Positions 1 through 11,935 of a DNA stretch of 64,000 bases are shown piece by piece. The position numbers and the translations under genes are program-made. How positions within the stretch are numbered: the stretch's first letter is position 1; every line of letters begins with the position of its first letter. The notes beneath the pieces are model-generated. The model searched no databases and had not been told where the DNA came from. It was given only the letters and a program-made list of their open reading frames with translations. This DNA is from Arctopsyche grandis (lineage: Eukaryota > Arthropoda > Insecta > Trichoptera > Hydropsychidae): NCBI RefSeq assembly GCF_051622035.1, contig NC_135364.1:22099001-22163000 (forward strand), in the 5' to 3' direction.

Positions 1-205
1 TATGTATGTAACTATGTAAGGTTTCATGTATGTATGTAAGGTTTGGTTAGGAGCATCGAAAACAAATAAAAGTTCATATGACCACGATATCGATATCGTA
101 TTCAAATAAATTTAATAAAAATACGAATTAGTGTTTACTATTAGATTAGCCATGTTTACGCTGTTTATATTACAAATACCGAGCGAAGCCGGGTAAAACC
201 ACTAG
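1..205 (+). mobile_element. Helitron-like element, 3' part
   Basis: The stretch ends with the terminal block shared by all Helitron-like copies in this window (GTTTATATTACAAATAC, then GAGCGAAGCCGGGTAAAACC and ACTAG). The 5' end is outside the window. Direct TATGTATGTAA repeats lie in its left part. No coding capacity is visible. The family call is inferred from the TC/CTAG ends of the fuller copies at 56-61 kb. Confidence 0.6.
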
Positions 206-2130
206 TTATATATAAATACAGTGTAAATCAAGGTCTTTTTTTGGAAAAAAAAGGTGCCGGAACTCAATTCTTGTCAAGTTTTTTATTATAAAAAATAAAA
301 AAGCATAAAAAATGCCTAGAAAAACGGTGCTGGAACCCCGTTCCACCGCGTTACATGGTAAAAAAAGCCCTAGTGTAAACTAAAAGGCGCGCGCGCGTAT
401 TAATGTTTGTATTAATGAATTAATGAAGGTACATAGGCACAGATATTACAAGAATGATAAATAAAAAAATACCTCCTAAAAAGCGTTAACTTAAACAATT
501 ACATTTAATATCCTTCCTTTTATAAACTAGTACATACCTATTTCCTTTATTTTTTCCAGTTTTTTTAGTTATTATTTTAATATTAGATGAAATTAATTAT
601 ATATTGCCAAAGAAGATTGAAAAAAACCTTACAAGAGGGTCCACGAGAGATTTAGATTCATGTATTTTTTTGTAGTTTCGTAACTGCGAGGTGTCGGTAT
701 TTCTGAAAAAGGAGAGGTCAATAAGCAGTTATCTAAAACCGGGACATTTAGCTGTCCCGAAACGTCCTTTCAGAACGTCGGAGGCGTTAAATCGGGAATT
801 GTGCTTGACGTGCCACGCAGTTCCGCTGCAGGGCACTGTTGCCTAGTGCGTTTGGACCTTGATATTGTAGCTTGGACGTGTAGAGGGGTTTCAGAGATCT
901 TTTCCGAAACAATTTTCCACAGGAAAATTGCCGTACAGAAAACTGGCCAAATATTGCTCAGTAAATGCTTTTTTTTACGAGATTTGGTCCGTTTTCTATA
1001 CGGCAATTTTCCTGTGCGACGAATTTTCATGCGAGAGGAGACCCGTGGTAACGATTTTCGTAGCGGCGGTTATCCTGGTAGCGATTCACATTTGGGATGT
1101 AGTCACCGAACCTACATGCCGATATTCTTATTACCTCCCTCCCTCCTCACCCCCGAAAAAAAACTATCCACTTTTCAATGACAATTCTAACATACCCCGC
1201 AGACTCCATTTCTACAACGTACTATCTCTATCTTTTACTATCTGTACTATCTGAACTTGAAATATGAACATATCTACAAAATTTAAACTATAATTTAAAT
1301 TTCCGATATTTCTTTCTCGTTTTGTCCGGGACACCTTCATATTTGAAAGAAACGCACCGTTAAAAGAATCGAATTATCAGCTAATAACAATAATCAATTA
1401 TTAAGCCCCCCCCCCCTCCCCCCCCCAAATGACGCCCCTGAGTAACTACATAACTCACTGACTAACTAAAATCAAATATAATTTCAAATAAAGAAATTCT
1501 CGCAGGGCTGACATACAAACTGTAAAATAATCAACAATTATATAATTCATAAATTTCATTCGTTTATACACGCAATATGCACATAATGTATCCATCGAAC
1601 AACGCTACAACAACCTCATAACAATCGTAAAAACTCTTTCATTGTTACTAGCAACAACTTCACTGTAACTAACGACGACTTAACTTTATCGAACTGGCTT
1701 GGTTAATTTAAAAACTTACAAAACATTTCCAAGTACTAATAAATCGATCAACAAAAATAAAAAATTACATTGAAAACACACAATAAACAGACTTATAATA
1801 TAAAGTTTGACGAGAGTCGTTAAATGTATGTTTAATAAATCAAACAAAGTTGTTGACTATTGTTCTCCCTCCTTACACATATCTATAAAAGAAAGAAAAT
1901 TTTAGGAAAACTCATAAGACATTGTTCTTTAGTACGACTCAAAGGACGGGCTTCCATTGCAATACTGCAATCAAATAGGTATGTAAAAATATATAATATA
2001 ATGTCGTGAATTGGGTTTATCAAATTGTTTTGAAGATTTTGCATATTGAAAAGTCTTTGGTAGAATCATTTAAGTAATAATGGAGGAGAAAAACTATATT
2101 TTCCATCAAAATTCAGTAATAGTACGTAAG
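206..2130. other. Intergenic, AT-rich, no gene recognised
   Basis: No convincing gene is seen. The small open frames at 770-1254 overlap one another on both strands and lie over a palindromic repeat (900-1112). A C-rich homopolymer run lies at 1405-1427. The rest is AT-rich sequence without recognised motifs. Confidence 0.5.
900..1112 (+). mobile_element. Partial palindromic MITE, GGTTCGGTGATTACATCCC family
   Basis: The segment contains facing copies of AGGAAAATTGCCGTA (near 920 and 1000) and ends with ATTTGGGATGTAGTCACCGAACC. The same sequence forms the complete 269-bp element at 56099-56367. The left terminus is not recognisable, so the copy is truncated or diverged. Confidence 0.6.
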
Positions 2131-2647
2131 TTAAGAGTTCTGTACACCCGAAACCTTAATTTTGTTGCCGTTCCTTTCTTCGATATATATATTGAGTGAA
2201 TGCGACAATATATATCAATATATACATATATTGAGTGAATGCGACAGTTAATGCTTCGACCAGATAATACGTATTTTAAATCGACAAAATCGAGGTTTCG
2301 TATTCTCCTATTTTCTCTTCCAAAACTGGACCAATTTTAAAAAAAAATTCATCATCGGTATGAGAAAGATATTTTCTGTGCAACTATGCGCGTATTTTTT
2401 TTTAAATCGACCGTTAAATAAGCACGCTGGACTCTTTTCGTGGGTGTAAAAAAGAGGCGATTTTATAGATGTTTGGCGGCTCCTAGCTCCTATAAAAAAT
2501 AACTAATCAAAAAAATAAAACGATAGATGCACCCCAATGGTGGATATCCATAGCATATTATAAAATAATTTCTCTAGTGCCATAATCGAGGAAGGGAGAA
2601 GTGTAATACGTTTGTATGGACAAGGCGCTGGTGTCCAGCCCTCTTAA
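2131..2647 (+). mobile_element. piggyBac-type MITE, family A copy 1
   Basis: A 517-bp unit begins TTAAGAG and ends CCCTCTTAA, so it is bounded by TTAA, the piggyBac target. A second, closely similar copy lies at 45982-46511, which defines both ends. Direct ATATTGAGTGAATGCGACA repeats lie near the left end. It has no coding capacity. The superfamily is inferred from the TTAA boundaries only. Confidence 0.75.
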
Positions 2648-3342
2648 TTAATACAAAAATGTTATATATTTTTTTTAAATATAAAAATTTTTCTTGCTTA
2701 GCATAATATAAATATAAAAATTTTTCTTGCTTAGCATATTATAAATATAAAAAGATTTTTTAATTGTATGTATGTTATATTTCATTCAATATAGTATAAT
2801 ATTATATTATAGGTATATTTCAATTTAATTTTCATTGAATTATATTTAGTACATTTACCTAAAGTATAGATATAATAATATTGTAAAAGATTTAAGACGA
2901 AACAATTAAATTATGTAAATAAATAACTTTTCACAAAAATATTTAAGCCCGATTTCTTTCAAGGCAAAAATTGTACAATTAAACATCCATGCTTTTACCT
3001 CATAATAAACCTTATGGTTATTGTCATTTTTTTTTTATATATATTGCTCATCTCTAACCAAGCGATAATAAAATCACATTATTTCATATCACAATTTTCA
3101 TTTTTTTTTAATCTTTTAAAGGAAACTTTGATACGTAAATCAAATAGATACATAACATATGAAACGTAATTCAATATATCATTAATACCTATTACCCAAT
3201 TTGACTATTAAATTTCTTTTAACAAGTATTTTATCTAAGAATAAAATACATTAATTTTCAATTTTATTTACAGAGATTATTTTATCACATATAAGATAAT
3301 CACTTCATATTATCACAATCGAATTTCAATATTTATATACTC
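2648..3342. other. AT-rich 3' flank of the KIAA0513-family gene
   Basis: Very AT-rich, with a short direct duplication near 2685-2750 (ATATAAAAATTTTTCTTGCTTAGCAT twice, described here by position). It probably holds the 3' UTR and polyadenylation region of the minus-strand gene ending at 3343. Nothing else was recognised. Confidence 0.4.
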
Positions 3343-5898
3343 TCATGCTCTCCACGGGTCGGTTTCTTTGTACATTCGGTCAACGTTGTCTTTCAACATT
3401 TTTTCTTGCTCTGCAAAATAAATTCAAAAATATTTATAATTAAACCATTAATTAAATGTGTACTATCGTTTGTCATTTATGTGTGCAATGCACTTTAAAA
3501 GACCTTGTGGTGAGTAATATATTGTTCATTTCGGATATTAACATTGACCTCCTTTTCCTGATGCAAATATCATTTTAAATTAAGCATGCAAGCTTGCAAT
3601 GCATATATGTTTTGCTGAATATTGAATATTGAAATCCACCAGTGCTCACATAATATCATCAGATAAAATAATATATTAAAGTACTAAATTTGTGCTTACC
3701 TTTGCTTAAATTTGCAATAACACATTGTTTCCTAAGAAACTCAGAACACAAATCTCTACTTAATCCAAATGCATGCATGTTGTATGTAAATGTCCTATAA
3801 ATAATTGTTAATTGCTTTATTATTAATATTTTTCTCTCATGCAACTTTATTTAAATATGTTAATGGGACCACTTTTACCCCAACTGCCCGAATGTAATAT
3901 TTTCTTGGTATTGCTTATCATCGTAAAATGCTTGCATGTTATTTGATTCCACATCATCTTTCGTCGCAATTGGTTTGTGAATTCTCTCACATTGCAAAGC
4001 ATCAAAAAATGCGGCATTCCAAAACCTTATAGAATGCCAAATGGGTTGATCTCGTAAATATGTATACAAATATTCCTTGTATGGCTCACAACCGGGAACA
4101 TCAACTATAATTCATATATATATGTATGTACATAAACGAACCGAATAAATAATTGAATAAAAATAAGCAATGTGCTAGAATATATGAATAAATGATCATT
4201 TTATAAAATATCAAAATAGAAAGAAAGCTGAATAAAAATAATGAAATTCATGGTAAGCAAGATATTCTAATCTATGGAAAACTATTAGAAGTTATTAAAC
4301 ACCTACAAATGTACATATTTTACTAATCACATAGCACTACGGTTGATAAGATTTTTTTATATGCAAGCTTCAAAGTTTTTCTATTTTTTAAAATTAAAAC
4401 CGTTTATAGTAAATATATGTGTGTATTATAAGGAAAATAGAAGGTATAACCTATAAATTTAATTTAATAGTATGAATAATGGTTAGTGAAGCCGTTTCCA
4501 TTGTGGAAAACTATACCTTCTAAATAAAATGTAAAGCACATATTCATGAGAGATTTAGCAGGAGAAAAATCATCAGCTTCAGCACATTCAAAAAGTACAA
4601 TCGCAAAATATTGTATAAGAGAAAAAAAAGTTGTTTCATTCACTCTCTTTGATCTACCCCTCTGTGCATTTACAAACCTCGAAAACCACAAACGGCCAGT
4701 CTCATTCTAAAACAGCAATACAATTTAATTAGAAATCAATAAATTATTCCAAGAAAAAAATAAAAACACTATTATATACTTGACAAAGTTGACCGAATTT
4801 AGCTTTTTGATCTAACTGTATGCCGGCACTATCTTTAAATAGATGAACAACAAAGTTCCTCATAAATTCGACACTTATTTCATCTGACTGGCTATCCAAA
4901 CTTAGACTAGAAGCCCAAGATTGAACAGATCCCTCAGATCCTAAAAAAAATGGCATTTTAAATTAATATTCAATTATATTATAATAAATAACACATAATA
5001 AATAAAGGTTTTACCTGATCTCACCCAGTATTTTTTTCCATCTTTGTCAGATGACTCAATACTTGTACTAGGTCCATAACCATCTAAATCACTTGCTGAA
5101 CCACTACTTGGCACTTCTGCAATTAATGTATGAAACATAAGTTTAAATCTAAACTTTAAATAATTAATATGAAAAAAAAATATCTATATAAATACCTTGT
5201 TTCACTTTTAACTTATCATATGGATCTGGACCAGTTGCTACTAAGCCTACATCCATGTTGCTATCAATTGATTGAGACAGGTGTACTGAAGATAAGTCCC
5301 TATCTAAATCAGTCAAATCACCGAACTTTAAACTACTCCTGTCCGTATCGTCTTCTTGAATTATAACAGCAACAGAAGTAGATATCGAGTCATCGCTCTT
5401 TTCAGTTATCATACAATCTTTTATATCTCTAAAATTATTTAAACATTTATGCATTATATATTACAATCTAAAATACAAATCTGAAATAATGTGTAAGCTA
5501 TATGAAACCCACGTTGAATCTTCTAAAGTGGATTGATGTTTGAGCTTATGTTTTGCTAAGGCTTCCCTATCTTCAAACGTAAGTCCCAGACTGGGTAATG
5601 CGTGTAATTTTCTCATGTGACAAGGAGTAGCATCGTTACACCCAGTTTTAGAAGAACATTTACTCTCGTGTTCGCTGATAGCCTCCTCGGTAGAATATGA
5701 TGATGATTCACTCATGCTGAGAGCAGACTCTAACTGCAATCCAAAAAATAATGTTCATTGAAATCTTCTAATTGACTGATTTTACTAACATACGTTCAAT
5801 GAACTACTTACTCTATTTGATAGATCAGTAATAATGTCCGAGCTGTTGCCCAGGAATGTCAACATTCTCGACTTGAGTATGCCTTGGGTACGGTCCAT
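3343..5898 (-). CDS. KIAA0513: KIAA0513-family protein
   Basis: Nine coding exons on the minus strand: 5898-5812, 5733-5513, 5428-5196, 5116-5015, 4940-4780, 4706-4517, 4104-3879, 3794-3700 and 3410-3343. All are bounded by GT/AG, keep phase, and sum to 1383 nt (460 aa). The C-terminal 230 residues match the vertebrate KIAA0513 family throughout: [95 protein letters not shown] and the CVIANL tail. The N-terminal half is Ser/Glu-rich and poorly conserved. Compared with the human protein (about 411 aa), the central linker between [10 protein letters not shown] and the YLYTYL block is much shorter. The vertebrate protein is described as cytoplasmic and neuronally enriched, with no known enzymatic activity; none is claimed here. 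The ATG at 5898 is the only in-frame start before the first donor, and an untranslated exon probably precedes it. Confidence 0.93.
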
Positions 5899-6000
5899 AA
5901 TCCTTTTTATGTGCTCTCCATTGGTTTCCTCTTTGCTGCTGTTTATTAAGTCCACCATATTTCATCTGTGCAAGTATTATCTTCTAAATCAGCTTAATTC
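5899..6000 (-). other. Probable 5' UTR part of first coding exon, KIAA0513-family gene
   Basis: On the minus strand an acceptor-like ATTATTGCAG precedes GAATTAAGC at 6000, about 100 nt upstream of the start codon. This suggests an upstream non-coding exon further right. Predicted from the splice-site pattern only. Confidence 0.4.
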
Positions 6001-6055
6001 CTGCAATAATAATATTAAATTCATCAAATGTCATTGAAATTTTTACAATATTTTA

Positions 6056-6150
6056 ACTTTTTATTATTACGAAATTATGTTCACAATACATCTCATATCT
6101 ATTTTAATAGCTACTGATCTACTGATCATTTTCTATTTTACAATTTTATT
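6056..6150 (+). repeat. Dispersed repeat also at 58084-58180
   Basis: About 95 bp containing CTACTGATCTACTGATCATT are nearly identical to 58084-58180, where they adjoin Helitron-like termini. This copy lies just upstream of the KIAA0513-family gene. It probably belongs to an unnamed mobile element. Confidence 0.6.
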
Positions 6151-7027
6151 TTATTTGGTTAGTAATTATAGTATTATATTATTCTAATGTTAATATGTAC
6201 AGCGTAATAGGAAAAAGAGCTCAAAAACCTATTTACAATTCTTATAAATGCTCATAATACATCTAATACATAATATTAATTAAAGAGTCTCTAAAGTCGA
6301 TGACCAAAAGCAGATTGTGTTTAGGTAATCTGTGTTTATACCTGAAGGGTATAGACATTTTGTTGTAATCACCGAGACTCTACACAAGTGTGTTAGTATG
6401 GTTATTAGTGATTCTGTCATAGATTTTTTTCAAATAAGCATTCGGTTCAAATTGAAAGCAAAAACATGTGTAAAGAATTTAGCATTTACATTTATGTATA
6501 TTTCAAACATTTTTTTATATACAATATTAATCGAAATTATTGAAATAATTATTTTCGTGCAAAATTAATTGAAATTTGAGATATTCATATCTCAATTTTA
6601 AATTACACAACAATATAACACATATTTTCCTTCATCAAAAGTACCATTTTAATCTTGAAAATCACCGGATTACTTACAAAATACAAATTTACCGGGATTT
6701 TCGACAAACGACCGGTTTTTTTTATTCAAATTTCAATTTCGTCGCCAAAAGCACTATGAGTAATATTTATAACGGATATTATAACTTCATACCATTTACC
6801 GGTAAACAAATTAACAAAAACACTCCAAAATCCAGATAACCTACGTATGCCGAGAATTTAACGATTTCTACGTGTTGAATGCAAATATCGCCTTCGACAA
6901 ATTTCTAATATTGTCGAATGCAATCAACGATCTGCTTCCAATTTCATCATTTTACCGGTTCAAGAAACTCATAATCTTATTTATAACTATAATTTAATGA
7001 GCATACTGAAAACGTACGCACTTGTCA

Positions 7028-7265
7028 CAATCAGCTGATTGCGGAAAATGCGGAAAAGCGGACCGATTTTCCTTCACTTTCGAGAAATTTCTACGCGAAA
7101 TATTTCACAATGAATACAAATTCATTTTATAAATAAAGTACATATCGAAGTATTGGGTTTATTTATACCGACAACCTTCTGAGACCTGAACTACCGGAAC
7201 ATTTGATAAAGACTGCATTGCTCGCGCACTGAAAGTAGAACGAGCTAACAGGACTTGTATCGATA
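7028..7265. promoter_or_regulatory. Candidate core-promoter motifs (palindromic E-box, DRE)
   Basis: A 14-bp perfect palindrome CAATCAGCTGATTG lies at 7028-7041 and TATCGATA at 7258-7265. Both resemble insect housekeeping core-promoter motifs (the CAGCTG E-box motif and the DNA-replication-related element). They sit about 1.1-1.4 kb upstream of the minus-strand KIAA0513-family start codon, compatible with an upstream untranslated exon. No transcription start can be shown. Confidence 0.3.
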
Positions 7266-7644
7266 AGGACGCAAGTGAGATTCTCAAACGTGTTCATAAA
7301 TATTTTATTATATTTAAGTATTTGATGGTTTCATTCCATAAATATTGTTCATATTTGCATGCATGTCAATAATTAATACATATACATGCATGATGTGGTC
7401 GATTTTATATTGTTTGCGAATGCACAAACGATAATGGGCTTTATCATAATGTAAGGATTATTGCGGAATGGATTATGGTCCCTAGACATTAAGCACTTAA
7501 TCGCCTACGGCTACAATCTCTCTAGAACAATTAAGCATTTAGATAAAATATTGATTTATTTGGCATAATTAAAACATGTATTGCAATATTTTATGCGATA
7601 AAGATCTATGTAGGTGTATATACATAGTAATTAGCCGATATATA

Positions 7645-7843
7645 CAGTGCCGGCCTTACACTCAATAGCGCCCTCGGGCAATTTTTTCTAAACACCCTTA
7701 GAAAAAAATTTTGCCTTTGATGCTCTAATCAAAAATTTTGTTTGGCTTAAATTTTAAAGCGCATTTGGTGCATCGAGCGGCGCCCTAATTTATTTGGCGC
7801 CCTCGAGCGCCGCCCGGCCCCCCCCCCCCTAAAACCAGCACTG
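7645..7843. mobile_element. hAT-type MITE with 8-bp target duplication
   Basis: A 199-bp element with ends CAGTGCCGG and CCAGCACTG is flanked by a perfect direct repeat GATATATA (7637-7644 and 7844-7851). An 8-bp duplication with CAGTG-type ends is diagnostic of hAT transposons. It contains GCGCCCTCGGGC-type sequence and a poly-C run, shared with the longer relative at 34821-35964. It has no coding capacity. Confidence 0.88.
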
Positions 7844-8047
7844 GATATATAACAGTTTTGGTGTTAAATATTGTGCATTTAAAAATACTAATGATGACAA
7901 TATTGTCTGTGCAGAGTAATTGTCTTGTTTACTACCAATCGATAGGATATTATATTAATTTAATTTTGGCTTAACACATTCAGCCCGGTGCATGATTTCA
8001 TACATTTGCCCATGTGGCGGCACTGTCACGCGTATCCGCACCCAATT

Positions 8048-8258
8048 AAGGTCTGTTCATACCTATCCAGCACGACCCGAATCCTGCAAGTACGGAGAGT
8101 ATTATTTAGTACATTCTATATGATATGGACGCGCATGCATGCGTAAATGCGCATGCGCGAATGGAGTATGAATACGTCCATATAATGTACCAAAGAATAC
8201 TATCCGCACTTGCAGGACACCTGCAGGATACAGGTCGTGCTGAATAGGTATGACCTTT
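8048..8258. mobile_element. Long-palindrome MITE, AAGGTCTGTTCATACC family, copy 1
   Basis: About 211 bp with long inverted arms: AAGGTCTGTTCATACCTAT on the left and AATAGGTATGACCTT on the right, with CAGCACGACC and CCTGCAAGTACGG facing their complements. The centre is rich in GCATGCGC. A near-identical second copy lies at 30986-31206 inside a LUBEL intron. Superfamily not assigned. Confidence 0.8.
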
Positions 8259-10613
8259 ACGCGTGACGGCATTAAATCACTTTATATAATGAGTTGTCCC
8301 TAAATCTTTAGAATTTTATAGGAATTTTAGTGTTGGGGTGCTCAATGAAGTGGAACCGTAAAATTATAGTCTGCTATAGTACTATCCGCGTGGCCACCGG
8401 TGGTACACGCCCGGTTGAACGGGCTAAAATTAAAATTTAACTTAATTAAAGTAGACCTTGATTTTTTTTATCTTCCCTCCAACGCCGTTTTACATATATG
8501 TTAAATGCTATTTTTTTAATTAATCGAATAAGAAAGTATGATTTTATATCGAAAAATAATAAACATTTAGCATTAAAGAAATATATGTATTTTTAAGTAG
8601 AATAATATAAAATATCAATATGGATCAGTCGAACATCCTAACACGAAGCCTCTCAAGTAGTCCGGGCACGGGAACTTTAACCCTAGCTTCCCCCCCCCCC
8701 CTTCTCAGCAGCTGATACATATATCTGTATATGATACATAAGTTTCAACATTTATAATAGTAAAGCATTAAAAGTTGAAAACCATTGTGTTATTTACAAC
8801 AAAAATGTTATCAGGATTATTTTGTTTTATATTCAAGGTATTTAAACAATTCATACAAGGTAGAGCTACCATTCGTATAATTTCAAAATTTGAAACCTCA
8901 ACAATATTATACCTTTCCTCTGCATAACAGTTTCAATTTAAAACGATGGGAATTGGTCGTCTATTCTTCAAAATAATTTTGACTATTAAAACCACACAAT
9001 AACATTCGTAATATATTACAACTTTTTTTTTTAACTTTATCTACATATGTATGTATGTACAAACATATGTAAAGATATGTATATTTACAAATCTACATTT
9101 TTTTTATTCTCAAGAAAAGTGATTACCTTAAAATAATATAAGGAAAACGACAATTTAAAATATCGCTTTGTTCATACCGCGTACTTTTACGAACTTACCA
9201 TCAGAATATTCAACTAATTGTTACAAAACCGCATTCATTATCAACTTCCGTTTAATTTGATAATAATAGCCTTCTACTGTTTAATATAATATATACATAT
9301 GTATATACATATAACTAATTTTTAAATCATATACTTTTTTTTTAAATATAAAAAATGTATTTAAAACCATTCAAATTTAGAACACTGTGATTGTAAGGTT
9401 CCTCTGCGACATGGGGGATGAGAGTGAGTTCCGCATCTAGCGCTACTCACCCCCCACAACCCCACTTGTCCCGCATTCAAAGGGTGGGAGTGAAACTGCC
9501 CAGGGTTCATGTAAATAAATATCACCTTTTGAATACACACACAATAATGACAATTCATGACATGCGAAACACTTTTTCATTTCAGTGGAAATTAAAGTTT
9601 TCATTATTAACCCAGGCTGACTTTAGTCAATGTTAACACCATATAGTATGTACATATGTTTGTATAATTAAGGCATTTTTCATACTCATCTGAAAAGTGG
9701 ATGCTCGCACAAAAACACGACAAAAACATTCACACATAATTTATTACAAAATATGTACATAAATTCCACAGTAATATGTATACTTCTCATAGAGTAATTT
9801 AAATAAATTAAAGAAAAAAATATTTGTATGTATTTTAAAATAATACTCATTTCATAGAACATGCAATGTATAGTATTTTTCAGAACCAGATTGCCGGCCA
9901 CGTGTCAGAAAAGTACATATTTACATATATTTATCCCTCTACATTAATAGCTTAAAAATCTATAAATTCTCACAATATGTCTCGTATATTAAAGATATTA
10001 CATATATGTGTACAAAAAATATTTTTGTATACAATATACAAACTCCTGTTTAAGCAGACAAAAAGTTGAGAAAACGAGTCTCGAGATATTGCTAGTTGGT
10101 ATAACGGAGCGCACCGGTGTTATTTATCCCTGCATCATGCCCTTACATAATTATGAACATACTTTCAACTCTTCTGCATTCTTTCACTTATACATACTTC
10201 TTTCTGTGCTTCCCTCGTCCATCTTCCATTGTTTCGTTTAGATTTTGTGTCATATATATCAGCTATATATGTACATCTAATACATCAGCTATATCTACTT
10301 CTTTATTTGTGGACCTATTCTTATAGACCTATTCAATAAAGTATTCGTATCAAGAGAAAATATAAAATTAAATCGAGGCTATTGCGGTACAATTGCAGTC
10401 CTTTCAAGCCTAAATCAATGTTCAAGTTTTTTGTTCATTTTTTTCAAACATAAAGACCTATTTGTGAATATAATGTGTATGTGTGAAGAGGCTTGCCATA
10501 AATATCAATCAATTTATCACAATGGCTTCGATCAAATCACATTAGCTGATATATTTTAAAGTTTAAGATATCGTTTTTGATTAAATTAAAAATGTGCAAA
10601 ATATATAAATTTT
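8259..10613. other. Intergenic, no gene recognised
   Basis: AT-rich sequence with a CCACCGGTGG palindrome near 8393-8402, a C-run near 8690 and many TACATATGTA simple repeats. The flanks of the 8048-8258 element carry GCCCGG near 7984 and its complement near 8412, so that copy may sit inside an older, degraded element. A short GC-richer patch at 9400-9510 has open frames on both strands but no recognisable product. Confidence 0.4.
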
Positions 10614-10808
10614 GGTAATTGGATTATTAGTCACATTGCGATCGCCCAAAAGACATTTTTTGCCATGAAAATCGCGAATACGGAATATTTGGCACTCGAG
10701 TTCTCGTTAGTATGATCCTCTGTAATGGAACATCGGCTGCCGGATGTTCCATTATAGAGGTTTTAGTGACTTTTGAGCGAGCGCTTTGTGACCAATAATC
10801 ACCGAACC
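10614..10808. mobile_element. Mutator-like MITE, GGTAAACGG/GGTTCGGTG family
   Basis: It begins GGTAATTGGATTATTAG and ends AATAATCACCGAACC, with internal AATATTTGGCACTCGAGTTC. This matches the family at 16948, 19074 and 19649. The flanks ATAAATTTT and ATAATTTTT could be a diverged 9-bp duplication. It lies about 140 bp upstream of the pyroglutamyl-peptidase start codon and so may overlap that promoter. Confidence 0.75.
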
Positions 10809-10950
10809 ATAATTTTTTACATTAATAAAAATATAAATACATGGCCGAGATTTTTTTCCTTATTTGCTGCTGATAAAGAGTCATCTGACATCTGTCACTT
10901 TTTGTTTACAATAGGCTTAGCAGCAGCAGTTCAATTTAGCATTCACAAAT

Positions 10951-11935
10951 ATGGAATCAGTGAAACCTACGGTTATAGTCAGTGGATTTGGACCCTTCGG
11001 AGTCTATACCGTAAACCCCAGTTGGGAAAGTGTCAAGAAAATGTCTAAATTGGATTTGGAAAAGGATTTTGACATTCAGTTCATAACCGTAGAAATTCCA
11101 GTCGTGTATGATACAGTAGACGCATTAGTCCCGACCCTTTGGAAACAGTACCATCCACTGGTAAATTAACAACAGTAACTTATTTATTTTAATCATTATA
11201 TAATATGTTTAACATATATCATGCCAGTGATCCTTATGGGTCAGTATTGTTATCAAAATTTACCTCCTGTCCATCTTTCACTTAAAATTTTCGTAAAATC
11301 TACTCTTAATAATTGCAATCATCTATTCATTTTTGGTCGAGCTCTACACATTTAGAGCCAGTCAATGTGAAAAGATGATTTCTGATAAGATTTATTTTTA
11401 TTCCAAAGCAGAATCAAAGTATCGTATCATATACTTTTAGTTATTTGTGCATGTTGGCGTATCAGGTCTTGCGAAGGAACTGACTTTAGAGACTATAGCC
11501 AATGGTCAAGACTACCGTAAGTTGGATCAAGACGGGAAACTGCCGCAAGACTGTATGAACGCTTCCAACGCGGATGGATGTAATGAAATTTCGTGCAAAT
11601 TGGATGTACTTAAAATATGCGAAGATTTCAACAAGACGTCGAAGGGTATTTGCGCTCATCCTTCCAAGAATGCTGGACGGTAATGTTTATACATTTCATA
11701 ATATATAACTCAAAACATATGTTACGATGTTTTCATACAATTGTCTTGAAAATTTAGATTTTTGTGCGAGTATACTTATTTTACCTCATTGAGCATCAAC
11801 CCATTGAGGACATTGTTTGTTCACGTGCCTGAGTTCAACTGCGTATATACACGCGAAGAGACTGCCAAAGGATTAGATAAGATAATTAGATTGTGCCTTT
11901 TACAACTCCAACATTGCGAGTGCATTGCTACTTAA
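10951..11935 (+). CDS. Pyroglutamyl-peptidase I (peptidase family C15)
   Basis: Three exons, 10951-11160, 11441-11679 and 11758-11935, with consistent phases give 208 aa, matching the length of animal PGPEP1 (209 aa in human). The enzyme is a cytosolic cysteine peptidase that removes N-terminal pyroglutamate from peptides. Visible family features are VSGFGPFG near the N-terminus, HVGVSG at 74-79 followed by the catalytic-position Glu87 (LTLET), NAGRFLCEYTYF with the nucleophile Cys153, and FVHVP with His172. The first exon starts at the ATG of MESVKPTVIVSGF; a four-residue lead before the first strand is typical of the family. The short C-terminal tail and intact triad suggest a functional gene. 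No neighbouring gene is functionally linked. Confidence 0.95.

Noticed and set aside
801-1254. Small genes on both strands at 770-1254
   Set aside because: They overlap each other and a palindromic MITE fragment and have no recognisable product.
5169-5366. Plus-strand frame inside the KIAA0513-family gene
   Set aside because: It is antisense to a confirmed exon.
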